In this document: piece after piece, positions 7,248 through 17,281 of the stretch | Position numbering within the stretch: the stretch's first letter is position 1 | Layout of the letters: the number at the start of each line of letters is the position of its first letter | Assembly (NCBI GenBank): GCA_963747555.1 | Contig: CAVVFZ010000036.1 | Coordinates: 67,700 to 131,699, forward strand | Length of the DNA stretch: 64,000 nt | From: DUZB01 sp963747555 | GTDB lineage: Bacteria > Desulfobacterota > DSM-4660 > Desulfatiglandales > Desulfatiglandaceae | Reading direction: 5' to 3' | The notes under the pieces: model-generated | What the model was told of the DNA's origin: nothing | What the model saw: only the letters and a program-made list of their open reading frames with translations | Databases searched by the model: none | Made by a program: the position numbers and the translations under genes

Positions 7248-9017
7248 ATGCCGCTTATTGATAGTTTTCTGCATCCTGCCACCGGATTCTTTATCCTGGC
7301 GCTTCTTGTGCCCTTATTTCACGGCAGGGCCTGGAGGTGGGTCCTTTTTCTCCCCCCTGTCCTCGCTATCTTTCTGGTGCTTCGCATGCACCTGGGAAGT
7401 TTCTGGGCGGTTTCCTATGTGGGGCAGGAACTGGTCTTTGGGAGAGTGGACACCCTTTCGTATCTTTTCCTGATTCTCTTTGCCATCCTTTCCCTCATCT
7501 GCACCACTTTCGCCTACCACGTGCACGCCAAGGCCCATCATGTGGCTTCCCTGTTCTTCATGGGGGCCGCTTTCGGGTGCCTGCTGGCAGGCGATTACTG
7601 GACGCTTTATATCTTCTGGCAGTTCATGACCGTTTCCTCCTCCTTCCTGATCTGGTTGAGCGGAAGACCGCGTTCGGCGGAAGCCGGGTTTCGCTATATG
7701 CTGCTCCTCCTTTTAAGCAGCGTTCTCCTGCTGGCCGGGATTTTGCTGAGGCAGAGGGCTACGGGGACGTTCGTTTTCGGGCCGGCGGATTCCGATATGA
7801 TGTTCCATTACGACTGGCTCATTCTGACGGCCTTCTGTATCAATGCCGCCGTCGTTCCGCTGCATGCCTGGTTGACCGATGCCTATCCGGAATCGACCAT
7901 TCCCGGCGCCGTATTCCTTTCGGTGTTTACCGTGAAGACGGCTGTGTACGCCGTGACGCGGTGTTTCGTGGGACTGGATGCCCTGTTCTTTTTAGGGGCT
8001 GGTATGGCCCTTTACGGTGTATTTTTCGCTCTTAGAGCAAACAATATTCGAAGGGTTTTGGCTTATCTCATGGTTTCTCAGGGGGGCTTCATGCTGGCCG
8101 GGATCGGGATGGATACGAAGATGGCCCTGAACGGCGCCATGACGATGGCCTACGCCAACACCTTCTATAACGCCCTCCTTTTCATGGCCGCCGGCAGTCT
8201 GGTGTATGGGGCAGGAGATGAACATCTTTCCCGGCTCGAAGGGTTGGCAAAAAGATTCCCGGCGATTGTGGCCTTTTATGCCATCGGCGCCCTTTCCATG
8301 TCGTGCCTGCCTTTGTTGAACGGTTTTATCGGAACACCCATGATCCTTGAGGCCTTGTGGGATGCGAGTCCCATTCCCGCCGTTGCACTGCTTGTTGCCC
8401 TGGCAGGGACCTTCCTGGCAGTAGGGCTCAGGGTTCCCTGGTTTGCCTTCCGCTCAGGAGAGGGGAAAGAGGAAAAAGTGCCCAAGGCGATCCCTTTGAA
8501 TATGATTGCGGCTATGGTTATGGCCTCGGCATTCTGCTTCCTTCAGGGGGTTTTTCCCCATCTTCTGTACCACTTGTTGCCGTTTCCAGTGGAAGGAAGT
8601 CCTTTTACGTGGTGGAAGGTGGCTGCTGCGGTTCTTTTTCTGTGCCTGGTTTGCCTTCTTTTCTTCCCTGTTAAAAATGTGCTGGTCCCGGGCGCCAGGC
8701 GCCTGCCCGATTTTGATCTTGTGTATCGATTCGTGGGAAGGGCGGTCTTTTCATTTGTTTCCCGGCCCTTGGCGGGGGTGGACAGCATCTGGACGGAAGT
8801 CTATCGAACCGTGTTTCTTCGAGGTGCTGCAGCAGCCGCCCGCAGCGCGGACTTTCTTGACAGGGAAGGAATCGACAGGGTCGTGGATCGAACGGCCTGG
8901 AGTGTTCTTGGTCTTGGAAGACTCTCAGCGGGGATGCAGACCGGCCGGCTGCAAGACCTGTTGGCCTGGATGGTGATTCTGGCTTTGGGTATCTTCGGCC
9001 TGATCTGGTTCTGGTAA
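7248..9017 (+). CDS. Antiporter-like subunit with NuoL-type C-terminal extension and altered channel residues
   Basis: A 589-residue proton_antipo_M protein, 6 bases after the preceding paralogue. The core is recognisable (VPLHAWLTDAYPEST, near residue 205) but the charged residues differ: TM5 Glu is Gln (YIFWQFMTVSS), TM7 Lys is Asn (CINAAVVPLHAWL) and TM12 Lys is Thr (GFIGTPMIL); the TM8 Lys (FTVKTAVY) remains. From my memory of the family, Asn at the TM7 site occurs in a known MrpD-like subgroup, so that change alone is not decay. The last ~100 residues (RLSAGMQTGRLQDLLAWMV) resemble the lateral helix and final anchor of NuoL. It may be a structural or differently coupled subunit. Confidence 0.82.
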   Translation: MPLIDSFLHPATGFFILALLVPLFHGRAWRWVLFLPPVLAIFLVLRMHLGSFWAVSYVGQELVFGRVDTLSYLFLILFAILSLICTTFAYHVHAKAHHVASLFFMGAAFGCLLAGDYWTLYIFWQFMTVSSSFLIWLSGRPRSAEAGFRYMLLLLLSSVLLLAGILLRQRATGTFVFGPADSDMMFHYDWLILTAFCINAAVVPLHAWLTDAYPESTIPGAVFLSVFTVKTAVYAVTRCFVGLDALFFLGAGMALYGVFFALRANNIRRVLAYLMVSQGGFMLAGIGMDTKMALNGAMTMAYANTFYNALLFMAAGSLVYGAGDEHLSRLEGLAKRFPAIVAFYAIGALSMSCLPLLNGFIGTPMILEALWDASPIPAVALLVALAGTFLAVGLRVPWFAFRSGEGKEEKVPKAIPLNMIAAMVMASAFCFLQGVFPHLLYHLLPFPVEGSPFTWWKVAAAVLFLCLVCLLFFPVKNVLVPGARRLPDFDLVYRFVGRAVFSFVSRPLAGVDSIWTEVYRTVFLRGAAAAARSADFLDREGIDRVVDRTAWSVLGLGRLSAGMQTGRLQDLLAWMVILALGIFGLIWFW

Positions 9018-9023
9018 CCCCTT

Positions 9024-10595
9024 ATGACTGTAACCGATTTTCCCGTGCTCACCATTCTGATTTTCTTTCCGATACTGGGATGTGTGGGACTCTTATTTCT
9101 CAAAAATCCTCGGAACGTACGCATTTTCGCGCTGGCTGTATCCCTGGGAGAAATCGTTCTGGGCCTGCCCCTGCTGCGCTTCGAATTGAGTGTCGCCGGC
9201 TTTCAGTTCGTGGAATCGGTTCCCTGGGTTCCCGCCTGGGACCTTCAATACTTTTTAGGTGTGGATGGCATCAGTGTCCTGATGGTGGGCCTGACGCTGA
9301 TCATGCTGCCTGTAGGCGTACTTTGTTCGTGGACGTCTGTCAGGAATCGGGTCAAGGAGTTTCACGTTTGCCTTCTTGCCTGCGGCGCTATCTGCATAGG
9401 GGTTTTTTCCGCGCTGGATCTGATCCTGTTTTATCTCTTCTATGAGGCCGTCCTGATTCCGATCTATCTGATGATTGCCATCTGGGGAGCGGAAGATCGG
9501 GAACGGGCATCCCTCAAATTCATCCTGTACACGCTGGCCGGGAGCGCTTTGCTGCTGGTGGCGGTGATTGCCTTCAGGATCAGCGGAGATACCTTTTCCA
9601 TCCCGCAGTTGATGAAAGAGACGTTTCCTTTCCGATTTCAGTTCTGGGTGTTTTTGGCCATGGCTTTGGCGTTTGCCGTAAAAACGCCTCTTTTTCCCTT
9701 CCATACCTGGCTTCCCGAGGCCTATGTGCAGGCTCCTACCGCGGGAACCGTGCTGCTTTCCGCGGTCCTTGCCAAGATGGGAGCCTACGGATTTCTTCGT
9801 TTGTGCATCCCTCTGGCGCCTTTAGCGTCGGATTATTTCGGGCCTTTGCTGATCGCCATGTCCATCGCTTCCATTCTATACGGAGGGATCGTGGCGCTGG
9901 GTCAGACCGATATCAAACGGATTATCGCCTATTCGTCCCTGGCCCATATGGGTTTTGTGGTGTTAGGGATTTTTCTTTTTAATCTTAAAGGGATTCAGGG
10001 GGCTATGCTGCAGATGGTCAACCACGGCATAACTACCGGAGCTCTGTTTGCCATGGTGGGATTCCTTTACACGCGTAGCGGCAGCACCAAGCTAAAAGAA
10101 AACCAGGGTCTTGGAAAATTTGTTCCGGCCATTATGGGCTTCTGGGGACTGCTGGCATTTGCCGGTTTCGGCTTTCCGGGGACCAATAATTTCGTGGGTG
10201 AATTTCTGGTGCTTACAGGGGCCTTTGAGCGAAATCTCTGGATTGGTGCAATAGCAATCCCCGGTGCACTCCTGGCCGCCGCCTATATGCTTCGTCCTAC
10301 TCAGAAGATGGCCTGGGGCGAATCGTCCGGCACGGGGAAATGGGTGGATCTCAATGGGCGTGAATGGGCGTGTCTTCTTCCCCTGGCGTTTCTGGTGCTC
10401 TACCTGGGGCTTGCGCCTGCGCTGTCTCTGAAAATCATGAACCCGACCCTCGAAGAGCTGCTGTCCAATTTCAAGGCACGGCAACATCGAACGGAAGTTT
10501 CCATGGAGGGTCCCAGGGTTTTAACCGCCACGCATTCGTCATTCGATATATCTGGAGGAACCATCCCGATAATGCGCGGAGAAGCGAAAAATTGA
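9024..10595 (+). CDS. nuoM: NADH-quinone oxidoreductase subunit M
   Basis: Antiporter-like subunit of 523 residues. The TM5 Glu is present (YLFYEAVLIPIYLMI), as is the TM7 Lys (AVKTPLFPFHTWLPEAY), the TM8 Lys (LAKMGAYGF) and the TM12 Glu characteristic of NuoM (NFVGEFLVL). The fourteen-helix core ends near residue 480, with a short polar tail of about 40 residues that is somewhat longer than usual. Starts 7 bases after the preceding gene and runs directly into nuoN. Confidence 0.94.
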   Translation: MTVTDFPVLTILIFFPILGCVGLLFLKNPRNVRIFALAVSLGEIVLGLPLLRFELSVAGFQFVESVPWVPAWDLQYFLGVDGISVLMVGLTLIMLPVGVLCSWTSVRNRVKEFHVCLLACGAICIGVFSALDLILFYLFYEAVLIPIYLMIAIWGAEDRERASLKFILYTLAGSALLLVAVIAFRISGDTFSIPQLMKETFPFRFQFWVFLAMALAFAVKTPLFPFHTWLPEAYVQAPTAGTVLLSAVLAKMGAYGFLRLCIPLAPLASDYFGPLLIAMSIASILYGGIVALGQTDIKRIIAYSSLAHMGFVVLGIFLFNLKGIQGAMLQMVNHGITTGALFAMVGFLYTRSGSTKLKENQGLGKFVPAIMGFWGLLAFAGFGFPGTNNFVGEFLVLTGAFERNLWIGAIAIPGALLAAAYMLRPTQKMAWGESSGTGKWVDLNGREWACLLPLAFLVLYLGLAPALSLKIMNPTLEELLSNFKARQHRTEVSMEGPRVLTATHSSFDISGGTIPIMRGEAKN

Positions 10596-10605
10596 GGCCT
10601 TGACT

Positions 10606-12009
10606 GTGGAACACCACCTATCCCTCATCATCCCGGAATTGTACCAACTCCTGCTCACGGGGCTCCTTTTCCTGCAGAGTATCGCAGGAAAGAGGCGGTT
10701 GCCCGCAGTGGAAAAGTGGCTGCCATGGGGTGCTGGTCTGGGAATCGTAATCGGCGCGTTTTGTCTCGATTTAAACGGAATGCTTTTCGCCCGGTGTTAC
10801 CGCGTGGATGCCCTCTCTCAGTTTTTTAAATGGCTGCTGTCGATCGGTTTCAGCCTGACGGTTTTGAACGCCGACAGGCCGCCACAGGTGGATAGTGGAA
10901 AACGTCCTGACTACTATTTTTTTCTGGCACTTTCGGTATGGGGTTTCATGCTCCTTTCTTCCTGCGTGGAACTCATGTGCATCTTCCTGGCCCTGGAGCT
11001 GGCTTCCTTCAGCCTATTTCCCCTGGTTCTTCTTCGGGGAGAAAACAGGGAAGCGGCGGAAGCCGGCATCAAGTATATCTTTTTCGGGGCCGTGGCCTCG
11101 GTGATCAGCCTTTTCGGCTTTTCCTATATTCTCGCCTCCCAGCACAGTACGTATCTGGCCCTGCTCGTCTCCCTTCCCTGGGAGTGGTCCACCAATCCAT
11201 TGGCTGTGGCGGGGGTCACCCTTTTTCTTTGTGGCGTGCTGTTTAAGCTCGCCCTTTTTCCCTTTCATGCCTGGGCTCCCGATGTGTATCAGGGGGCCGG
11301 AAACGAAACGTCGGCGTATATCTCCACCATGCCCAAGGTGGGGGTGGTCGTGGTTTTGATCCGATTCGTTCCCGTGTTCAAACCAGGGCTGGATGTGACG
11401 ATTATTCTGGCTGTTCTCGCCGCCGTATCCATGACCTACGGCAACCTGGCCGCCCTTGTACAGAAGGATGTGAAACGCCTGTTGGGGTATTCGGCTATTG
11501 CTCATGCCGGGTATATCCTGGTGGGCGTCGTAGCGGGGACTGCCATGGGAGTTTCGGCCGCGGCCTTTTACACGTTCATCTACGTACTTATGAATTTCGC
11601 CTGCTTCTGGGTGATCTGCCGTGTAAGTGAAGATGGCCGAAATCTGCAGCTCTCCGATCTTGACGGTTTGCATAAGAGATCCCCTGTCCTTGCCCTTGTG
11701 ATGACCGTGGGGGCGTTGGCCCTTGTGGGCCTGCCTCCCACGGCAGGGTTCATGGGAAAGCTGTTTCTGTTGACGGCAGCCTGGAATCGCGGGGTGAACT
11801 GGCTGGTGATCGTGGGAGCGATCAATGTAGCAGTATCGCTTTATTATTACCTGAATCTTATCCGGCACGCTTACGCCGGAGGAGAACCCAATGAGAGCTC
11901 TATCCCCATCAAAAGACCGTTTTTCAGTACTGTCTGGGGAGGGGTCCTGGCGGCCCTTTTGATCGTCCTCGGGATTTTTCCCGCTCCTCTTTTCGCTCAT
12001 TGCACTTAA
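10606..12009 (+). CDS. nuoN: NADH-quinone oxidoreductase subunit N
   Basis: Antiporter-like subunit nearest NuoK in complex I, 467 residues. Present are the TM5 Glu (CIFLALELASFSLFPLV), the TM7 Lys (LFKLALFPFHAWAPDVY) and the TM8 Lys region (ISTMPKVGVVVVL). I use GTG 10606, eight bases after GAGG; a TTG at 10600 is possible. It is the last gene of the run and converges on pcm with a 42-base gap lacking a clear terminator. Confidence 0.94.
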   Translation: MEHHLSLIIPELYQLLLTGLLFLQSIAGKRRLPAVEKWLPWGAGLGIVIGAFCLDLNGMLFARCYRVDALSQFFKWLLSIGFSLTVLNADRPPQVDSGKRPDYYFFLALSVWGFMLLSSCVELMCIFLALELASFSLFPLVLLRGENREAAEAGIKYIFFGAVASVISLFGFSYILASQHSTYLALLVSLPWEWSTNPLAVAGVTLFLCGVLFKLALFPFHAWAPDVYQGAGNETSAYISTMPKVGVVVVLIRFVPVFKPGLDVTIILAVLAAVSMTYGNLAALVQKDVKRLLGYSAIAHAGYILVGVVAGTAMGVSAAAFYTFIYVLMNFACFWVICRVSEDGRNLQLSDLDGLHKRSPVLALVMTVGALALVGLPPTAGFMGKLFLLTAAWNRGVNWLVIVGAINVAVSLYYYLNLIRHAYAGGEPNESSIPIKRPFFSTVWGGVLAALLIVLGIFPAPLFAHCT

Positions 12010-12051
12010 GGTTGGATCTGGGATTCTCGCAAAATAGTCGGCCGGGTAGGA

Positions 12052-12705
12052 TTACTCCTGCCAGCCGTGAACTCCCACCAGGTCTACAAACCGACAACCC
12101 CCAAGGTCTTCCTGGATGTAACGTCCTTTTCTTCTCGTTAATTTTATCAGGTCCTGGCCTGCCTTATTCCCCGTGGGAATAATGAGTCTTCCTTCCTCCT
12201 GGAGTTGATCAAGAAGCGGCTGGGGGATCTTAGGCGAACCGGCGGTAACGATAATGGCGTCATAGGGTGCAAATTCCTTCCATCCCAGGGTGCCGTCAAA
12301 GGCCTTGAACAGGATGTTTCGAAAGCCCAGTTCAGCCAGAAGATTTCTTGCTTTGACCATCAGGGTCCTGATTCGCTCAACCGTATAAACCTTGTCTGCA
12401 AGCGCCGCTAATATGGCGGTCTGATAGCCGCTTCCCGTGCCGATTTCCAGGACCTTTTCCGTCCCCGTCAATGCGAGCGCTTCTGTCATGAGCGCTACAA
12501 TGTGAGGCTGTGAGATGGTTTGCTTATTCCCTATGGGCAGCGGATGATCGTTATAGGCTTCCCCCACCAGAGCCTCCTCGACAAATCGATCCCGCGGTAC
12601 GATTCGCATGGCTTCCAGCACGCGGGGATCTTGAATGCCCCTCGGGATCAGCTGGGTTTTTATCATCTTTTCTCTTGCCAGCCGGTAATCGGAATTTTGA
12701 GCCAC
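12052..12705 (-). CDS. pcm: Protein-L-isoaspartate O-methyltransferase
   Basis: Cytoplasmic SAM-dependent repair enzyme that methylates L-isoaspartyl residues in damaged proteins. The 217-residue product has the SAM loop VLEIGTGSGYQTAILA near residue 80-95, the family motifs GNKQTISQP (near 57) and the acidic loop AYNDHPLPIG. The GTG start at 12705 follows AGGAGATCCA. Single gene, convergent with nuoN. Confidence 0.93.
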   Translation of the reverse strand: MAQNSDYRLAREKMIKTQLIPRGIQDPRVLEAMRIVPRDRFVEEALVGEAYNDHPLPIGNKQTISQPHIVALMTEALALTGTEKVLEIGTGSGYQTAILAALADKVYTVERIRTLMVKARNLLAELGFRNILFKAFDGTLGWKEFAPYDAIIVTAGSPKIPQPLLDQLQEEGRLIIPTGNKAGQDLIKLTRRKGRYIQEDLGGCRFVDLVGVHGWQE

Positions 12706-13002
12706 TGGATCTCCTCTGGAAGGGTTATGTTTCAGGAAAAAAATAATGGGTTCAGGAAAATGGTTCTCAAAAACCCCCGAAGACGCTTTTTATGAGCCGT
12801 ATAACATTAAAATATACAGAATGTAAAGGAGGAACGCGTAGATTCCGTTTCGAAGAATGATTGACAACGAATGGGCGAAATGATAACTTCCACCCTTTTC
12901 GAAAATCGTATTTTAATGCCCTTGCAGCGCAGTTCGCTGAGGGCTGGGCCCCTTTCGCTCCTGAATAGCTTTTTTTTCAGATTACCTGATCCTGGAGTAC
13001 TT
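12706..13002. other. Intergenic region upstream of glyQ
   Basis: Divergent promoter region between pcm and glyQ. A TTGACA occurs at 12861-12866, but the candidate -10 (TGATAA, 12881) is only 14 bases away, so I do not call a promoter. No tRNA, leader peptide or terminator-antiterminator is evident. Confidence 0.4.
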
Positions 13003-13884
13003 ATGAAGTTTCAAGATGTCATTATGACCCTCACAAAATACTGGGCGGACTATGGTTGTGTGATCCAGCAGCCGTATGACCTGGAGGTGGGCGCCGGGAC
13101 ATTCAATCCCGCGACCCTGCTCAGGGCCCTTGGACCGGAGCCTTGGTCGGTTGCTTATGTGGAACCATCGAGAAGACCCACCGACGGCAGATATGGAGAG
13201 AATCCGAACCGTCTTGGCCATTATTATCAGTTTCAGGTGATTATCAAACCATCACCGATTGATATCCAGGACCTTTATCTGGAAAGTTTGAAAGCATTGG
13301 GTATTGATCCGTTGGAACATGATATCCGGTTTGTGGAAGATGATTGGGAATCGCCAACCCTGGGAGCTTCCGGTCTCGGCTGGGAAGTATGGCTCGACGG
13401 GATGGAGGTGACGCAATTTACGTATTTTCAGCAGGCAGGCAGTGTGAAACTGGATCCGATTTCCGTGGAGATCACTTACGGCCTCGAACGGATCGCCATG
13501 TATCTTCAGGAAAAAGAGGATGTGTACGATCTGCAATGGAACGACAGGATTTTGTACGGCGACGTGCATCGAAAGGGCGAATGGGAGCTTTCCACCTATA
13601 ATTTTGAAATGGCCGACGTGGCTATGATGTTGAAGCTGTTCGAGCTGTATGAACAGGAGGGGCTTCGGGTCGGGAATGAGGGGCTGGTGCTTCCCGCCTA
13701 TGATTACTGCCTCAAATGCTCTCATACGTTTAATATCCTGGACGCGAGGGGCGCTATCAGCGTCACGGAACGTACGCAATATATAGAACGGATCCGGAGA
13801 CTGGCCAGGCTCTCCGCAAAAAACTACTGGCCCAAAGAGAGGAAATGGGATATCCACTTCTGGGCAGGCCATGAAATTCAATGA
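13003..13884 (+). CDS. glyQ: Glycine--tRNA ligase alpha subunit
   Basis: Catalytic chain of the bacterial alpha2beta2 glycyl-tRNA synthetase (293 residues). The hallmark EVGAGTFNPATLLRALGPEP near residue 28 and PSRRPTDGRYGENPNR near 58 are intact. ATG 13003 follows TGGAG and gives the usual N-terminus (MKFQDVIMTL); an in-frame start at 12871 would add 44 residues unlike the family. Followed 33 bases later by glyS. Confidence 0.96.
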   Translation: MKFQDVIMTLTKYWADYGCVIQQPYDLEVGAGTFNPATLLRALGPEPWSVAYVEPSRRPTDGRYGENPNRLGHYYQFQVIIKPSPIDIQDLYLESLKALGIDPLEHDIRFVEDDWESPTLGASGLGWEVWLDGMEVTQFTYFQQAGSVKLDPISVEITYGLERIAMYLQEKEDVYDLQWNDRILYGDVHRKGEWELSTYNFEMADVAMMLKLFELYEQEGLRVGNEGLVLPAYDYCLKCSHTFNILDARGAISVTERTQYIERIRRLARLSAKNYWPKERKWDIHFWAGHEIQ

Positions 13885-13917
13885 AATCTAAAAACGTAAG
13901 ACCAAAGAGAAATAGAA

Positions 13918-15997
13918 ATGGTAGCTGAACTGCTTTTGGAAATTGGAACCGAAGAGATCCCCGCCGGATATCTCAAAGAGGGGTTAAGGGACTTGAGAAG
14001 TCTCACGGAAAAGGCCTTTGCAGCGAACAGGATTGATCTTGCGGGAGGAATATACACGTACGGAACTCCGAGGAGACTCGTTCTCATCGGAAAAGCCATT
14101 GCCGAGACACAGCAGGATCTGGTGCAGGAAATAACCGGTCCGCCGTTACATGTTGCCTATGATGCGGAAGGCCGGCCCACGAAGGCCGCGATTGGTTTTG
14201 CGAAAAAGCTGGACGCAACGGTTGAGGATTTAACGAGCATAAAGACAGAGAAAGGCGAATACCTCTATCTGAAACGCACCATCCCCGGAAGGCCGACCAA
14301 AGAGATCCTCTCTGAAATTCTGCCGACGATCCTTTCCGTTATAAGCTGGCCAAAGTCGATGCGCTGGGGAAGTGTGGGAATTCCCTTCGTAAGACCCGTG
14401 CATTGGATTGTAGGTCTCTTTAATGGTGAGGTTCTTCCTTTTGAATTTGCGGGGATTGCCAGCGGCAATATGTCCAGAGGACATCGTTTTATGGCTCCCG
14501 ATCCGTTCGAGGTCTGCGACGTCGAGGATTACCTGAAAAAAATCCAAGCGGCCTTTGTGGTGATTGAACAGTCCGAGAGGGAGCGCATTATCGTTGATAT
14601 CGCGGCGGAAGAAGCTGCAAAGGTGGAAGGGGTTCCCGCGGATGATTCTGATCTGATCAGTACGGTGGCCAATCTTGTGGAATACCCGTCTGCCGTATGT
14701 GGAGGTTTTGAGGAGAAATTTCTGGCCCTTCCCGATTCTGTACTGATTACCGCCATGCGGGAACATCAGAAATATTTTGCGGTATATGATCGCAAAGGAA
14801 GCCTTTTAGCGAATTTCGTTGCTGTAAACAACACGTTGGCGCGAGATCCATCCATCGTGCGAAAAGGCCACGAAAGGGTCTTGCGCGCCAGACTTTCCGA
14901 TGCCGCTTTTTTTATGGAAGAAGACAGAAAGCATCCGCTTATGGATCGCCTCGAAGAACTCAAGCGTGTCATCTATCAAGCCGATCTGGGAACTTCATTC
15001 GCCAAAGTTCAGCGTTTTGAGAACCTTTCGGGAGAGCTTGCGGAACGGCTTCTCCCCGAGGAATGCAAAAATGTGAGGCTCGCGGCACGTCTTTGCAAAT
15101 GTGACCTTGTTACGCAGATGGTTGGAGAATTCCCCTCTCTGCAGGGAGTAATGGGCAGGGAATACGCCCAATTGGAGGGGTATCCCGACAACGTGAGTGC
15201 GGCTATTGAGGAACATTATCTTCCTCTCAAAGCGGGAGGGAAGCTGCCTGGCGAGGAGCTGAGCGCTATTGTGGGAGTGGCGGACCGGATTGACACCATT
15301 GCCGGATGCTTCGCCGTAGGTCTCGAACCTACAGGCAGCGCCGACCCTTTTGCATTAAGAAGGCATGCCATCGCCATCATCAGAATTATCGAGGCGTTCG
15401 GCTGGGAGATCTCTTTGTCATGGCTGGTGGAACGAGCATTGTTCCATCTCAATCAGGAACTCGATTTTCCTGTGGAGAAGACTTTCGCGGGGGTGATGGG
15501 CTTCGTGAGGGAGCGTTACAAGAACCTGCTCCTGGGGGAAGGATATGAACCCGATCTGATCGAGGCAGTGCTGTCCGCGGGGTTTGATCATATTCGCGGT
15601 CTCCGCCCCCGGATTGAACAGTTGAAACAGTTTTCCGCAGAGTCGGAGGATTTCGGACTGCTTGCCTTCACCTTTAAGCGGGTAACGAATATCCTGAAGA
15701 AGGAAACCGTTCCTTTTGCCGTGGATCCGGGTCTGTTTCAGAACCGGGAAGAAGCCGTCCTGTGGGAAACATTTGAGACGGTGAGAGGCAAGGGTCCATG
15801 AAATGCTTGAAGGCGGGCGGTTTTTTCAAGCGCTCGGAGCTATGGCGGAACTCAGAAAACCGGTGGATTTGTTTTTCGATGGTGTGGAGGTGATGGTAAA
15901 AGACAACGACGCCCTCAGGAAGAACCGCATCGGCCTGCTTCAACAGATTGAATCCCTCGTTTTGCTGGTTGCCGATTTTTCCAAGTTTTCGATATGA
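13918..15997 (+). CDS. glyS: Glycine--tRNA ligase beta subunit, frameshifted near its 3' end
   Basis: tRNA-binding chain of glycyl-tRNA synthetase. The first frame starts LLLEIGTEEIPAGYL, contains HD-like and B3/4-like regions, and stops at 15801 after 627 residues. The family's C-terminal anticodon-binding end (AELRKPVDLFFDGVEVMVKD, then LLQQIESLVLLVADFSKF) continues in the next frame and stops at 15997. Dropping one G from the GGG at 15792-15794 joins the two into about 692 residues, the normal length. An essential gene is unlikely to be broken, so a single-base sequence error is my first explanation; a real frameshift or programmed slippage is possible but the run is short. Confidence 0.9.
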
Positions 15998-16011
15998 TTT
16001 TTACCGACATT

Positions 16012-17208
16012 TCAAGGCTTTTTAATGAGTATATAAAGCTCTCCTTCATGGCTGAGATGCCCGGCCGCGACTTCGGCATAAGGTCCATTTCCCCAGAAGA
16101 TGTCCGCCCTTCCGGCTCCTTTTATGGCTCCTCCGGTATCCTGATTCAACACGAACCGTGAGAATTCCTGCCATTCTTTCACGCCGCCGGTGCTGTCAAC
16201 AACCGGTTTCTTACAGATGACAAATCCCAATGCGCCTTTGGGAAAAAGATTGGAATCCAGTGCGATCGATCTTCCCGGTGTGAGTGGCACTCCAATATTG
16301 CCCAGAGCTCCCTTTTCCAGCCGTCGGAAGAATACATAGGAGGGGTTGTAATAAAGGACATCCCGCACGGCTTCCGGATGTTGCTTCAGGTACTCCCTGA
16401 TGGCCTGCATGGAAATTTCCTCTTTCGCCAAGTAACCCTTTTCAACCATGTATCTGCCTATGCTTCTGTAGGGAAGACCATTCTTTGCGCTGTAGCCCGC
16501 GCTGATGATTTCGCCGTTTTCCAGGACCAATCTTCCGGAACCCTGGATCTGAAGAAAGGCGACATCTACCGGATCCTTCAACCAGGCTATTTCAAGACCG
16601 CGCCCTTTCAAGACTTTTTTCTCGTCAATATCCGTTCTGCTATAGTAGGGGACAAAATCCTTTCCCTCTATTCGCCCGATGATCTTCTGCGCTTTAAACC
16701 TGCTTCCGAAAGCGGAAAGATCCACGGTGGTCAGATCGTCCGGTCTTCGATACAGAGGATATCTGTAAATGGAATCAGGCTTCAGGCTCGCCTCGTACAT
16801 CGGCTCGAAATATCCGGTGAAAAGGACATTCTTGCTCTTTTCTCCGCCTGTTGCCCGATAAACCTGAAACCGCTCCTTGATATTTCTGGTCAGCTGTGCG
16901 GGATCGGGATTTTCTTGCAGAATCTTGAGAAACGCCTTCTGACTATCGAGAACCTGCTTTTGTGTAAACGAGCGGGGGCCGTAGTGCATAATCGTGTCTG
17001 GTGGAATTTGGTTCAGATAGTCGATACTGTTCTTGATTGCCGCCACGAGAGACGCTCTGTCCATGTCATCCGAGAAATCCGGATAAAAAAACGTGATTTC
17101 CTCAAGCGCTTCGGAGGGGACGGTCGCTTCTTTCCTCATGCCGAGGTAGCAACCGGCAAACGAAAGCATGAGGAGAATGAGAACCATTTTAATAGCAAGT
17201 TTTTGCAT
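16012..17208 (-). CDS. mltA: Membrane-bound lytic murein transglycosylase A (MltA)
   Basis: Lipoprotein that cleaves peptidoglycan glycan strands to 1,6-anhydromuramic products. A lipoprotein signal ends at LSFAGC (Cys20). The MltA domain shows LFTGYFEPMYEASL near residue 130, then YYSRTDID. The C-terminal 3D domain has all three aspartate motifs (NQDTGGAIKGAGRADIFWG near 354-372). 398 residues, normal. Last gene of a four-gene minus-strand set with the HtrA-like protease, 73 bases after its neighbour. Confidence 0.93.
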   Translation of the reverse strand: MQKLAIKMVLILLMLSFAGCYLGMRKEATVPSEALEEITFFYPDFSDDMDRASLVAAIKNSIDYLNQIPPDTIMHYGPRSFTQKQVLDSQKAFLKILQENPDPAQLTRNIKERFQVYRATGGEKSKNVLFTGYFEPMYEASLKPDSIYRYPLYRRPDDLTTVDLSAFGSRFKAQKIIGRIEGKDFVPYYSRTDIDEKKVLKGRGLEIAWLKDPVDVAFLQIQGSGRLVLENGEIISAGYSAKNGLPYRSIGRYMVEKGYLAKEEISMQAIREYLKQHPEAVRDVLYYNPSYVFFRRLEKGALGNIGVPLTPGRSIALDSNLFPKGALGFVICKKPVVDSTGGVKEWQEFSRFVLNQDTGGAIKGAGRADIFWGNGPYAEVAAGHLSHEGELYILIKKP

Positions 17209-17281
17209 AGAAAAATATCCCTGTTGGCTTTTTGCTTTTCCAAAAGGCGAGCGGCAACCCTTCGGGGGATTGAACCTATCC

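Noticed and set aside
12861..12886. Promoter for glyQ with TTGACA and TGATAA
   Set aside because: The spacing is 14 bases, too short for a standard sigma-70 promoter.
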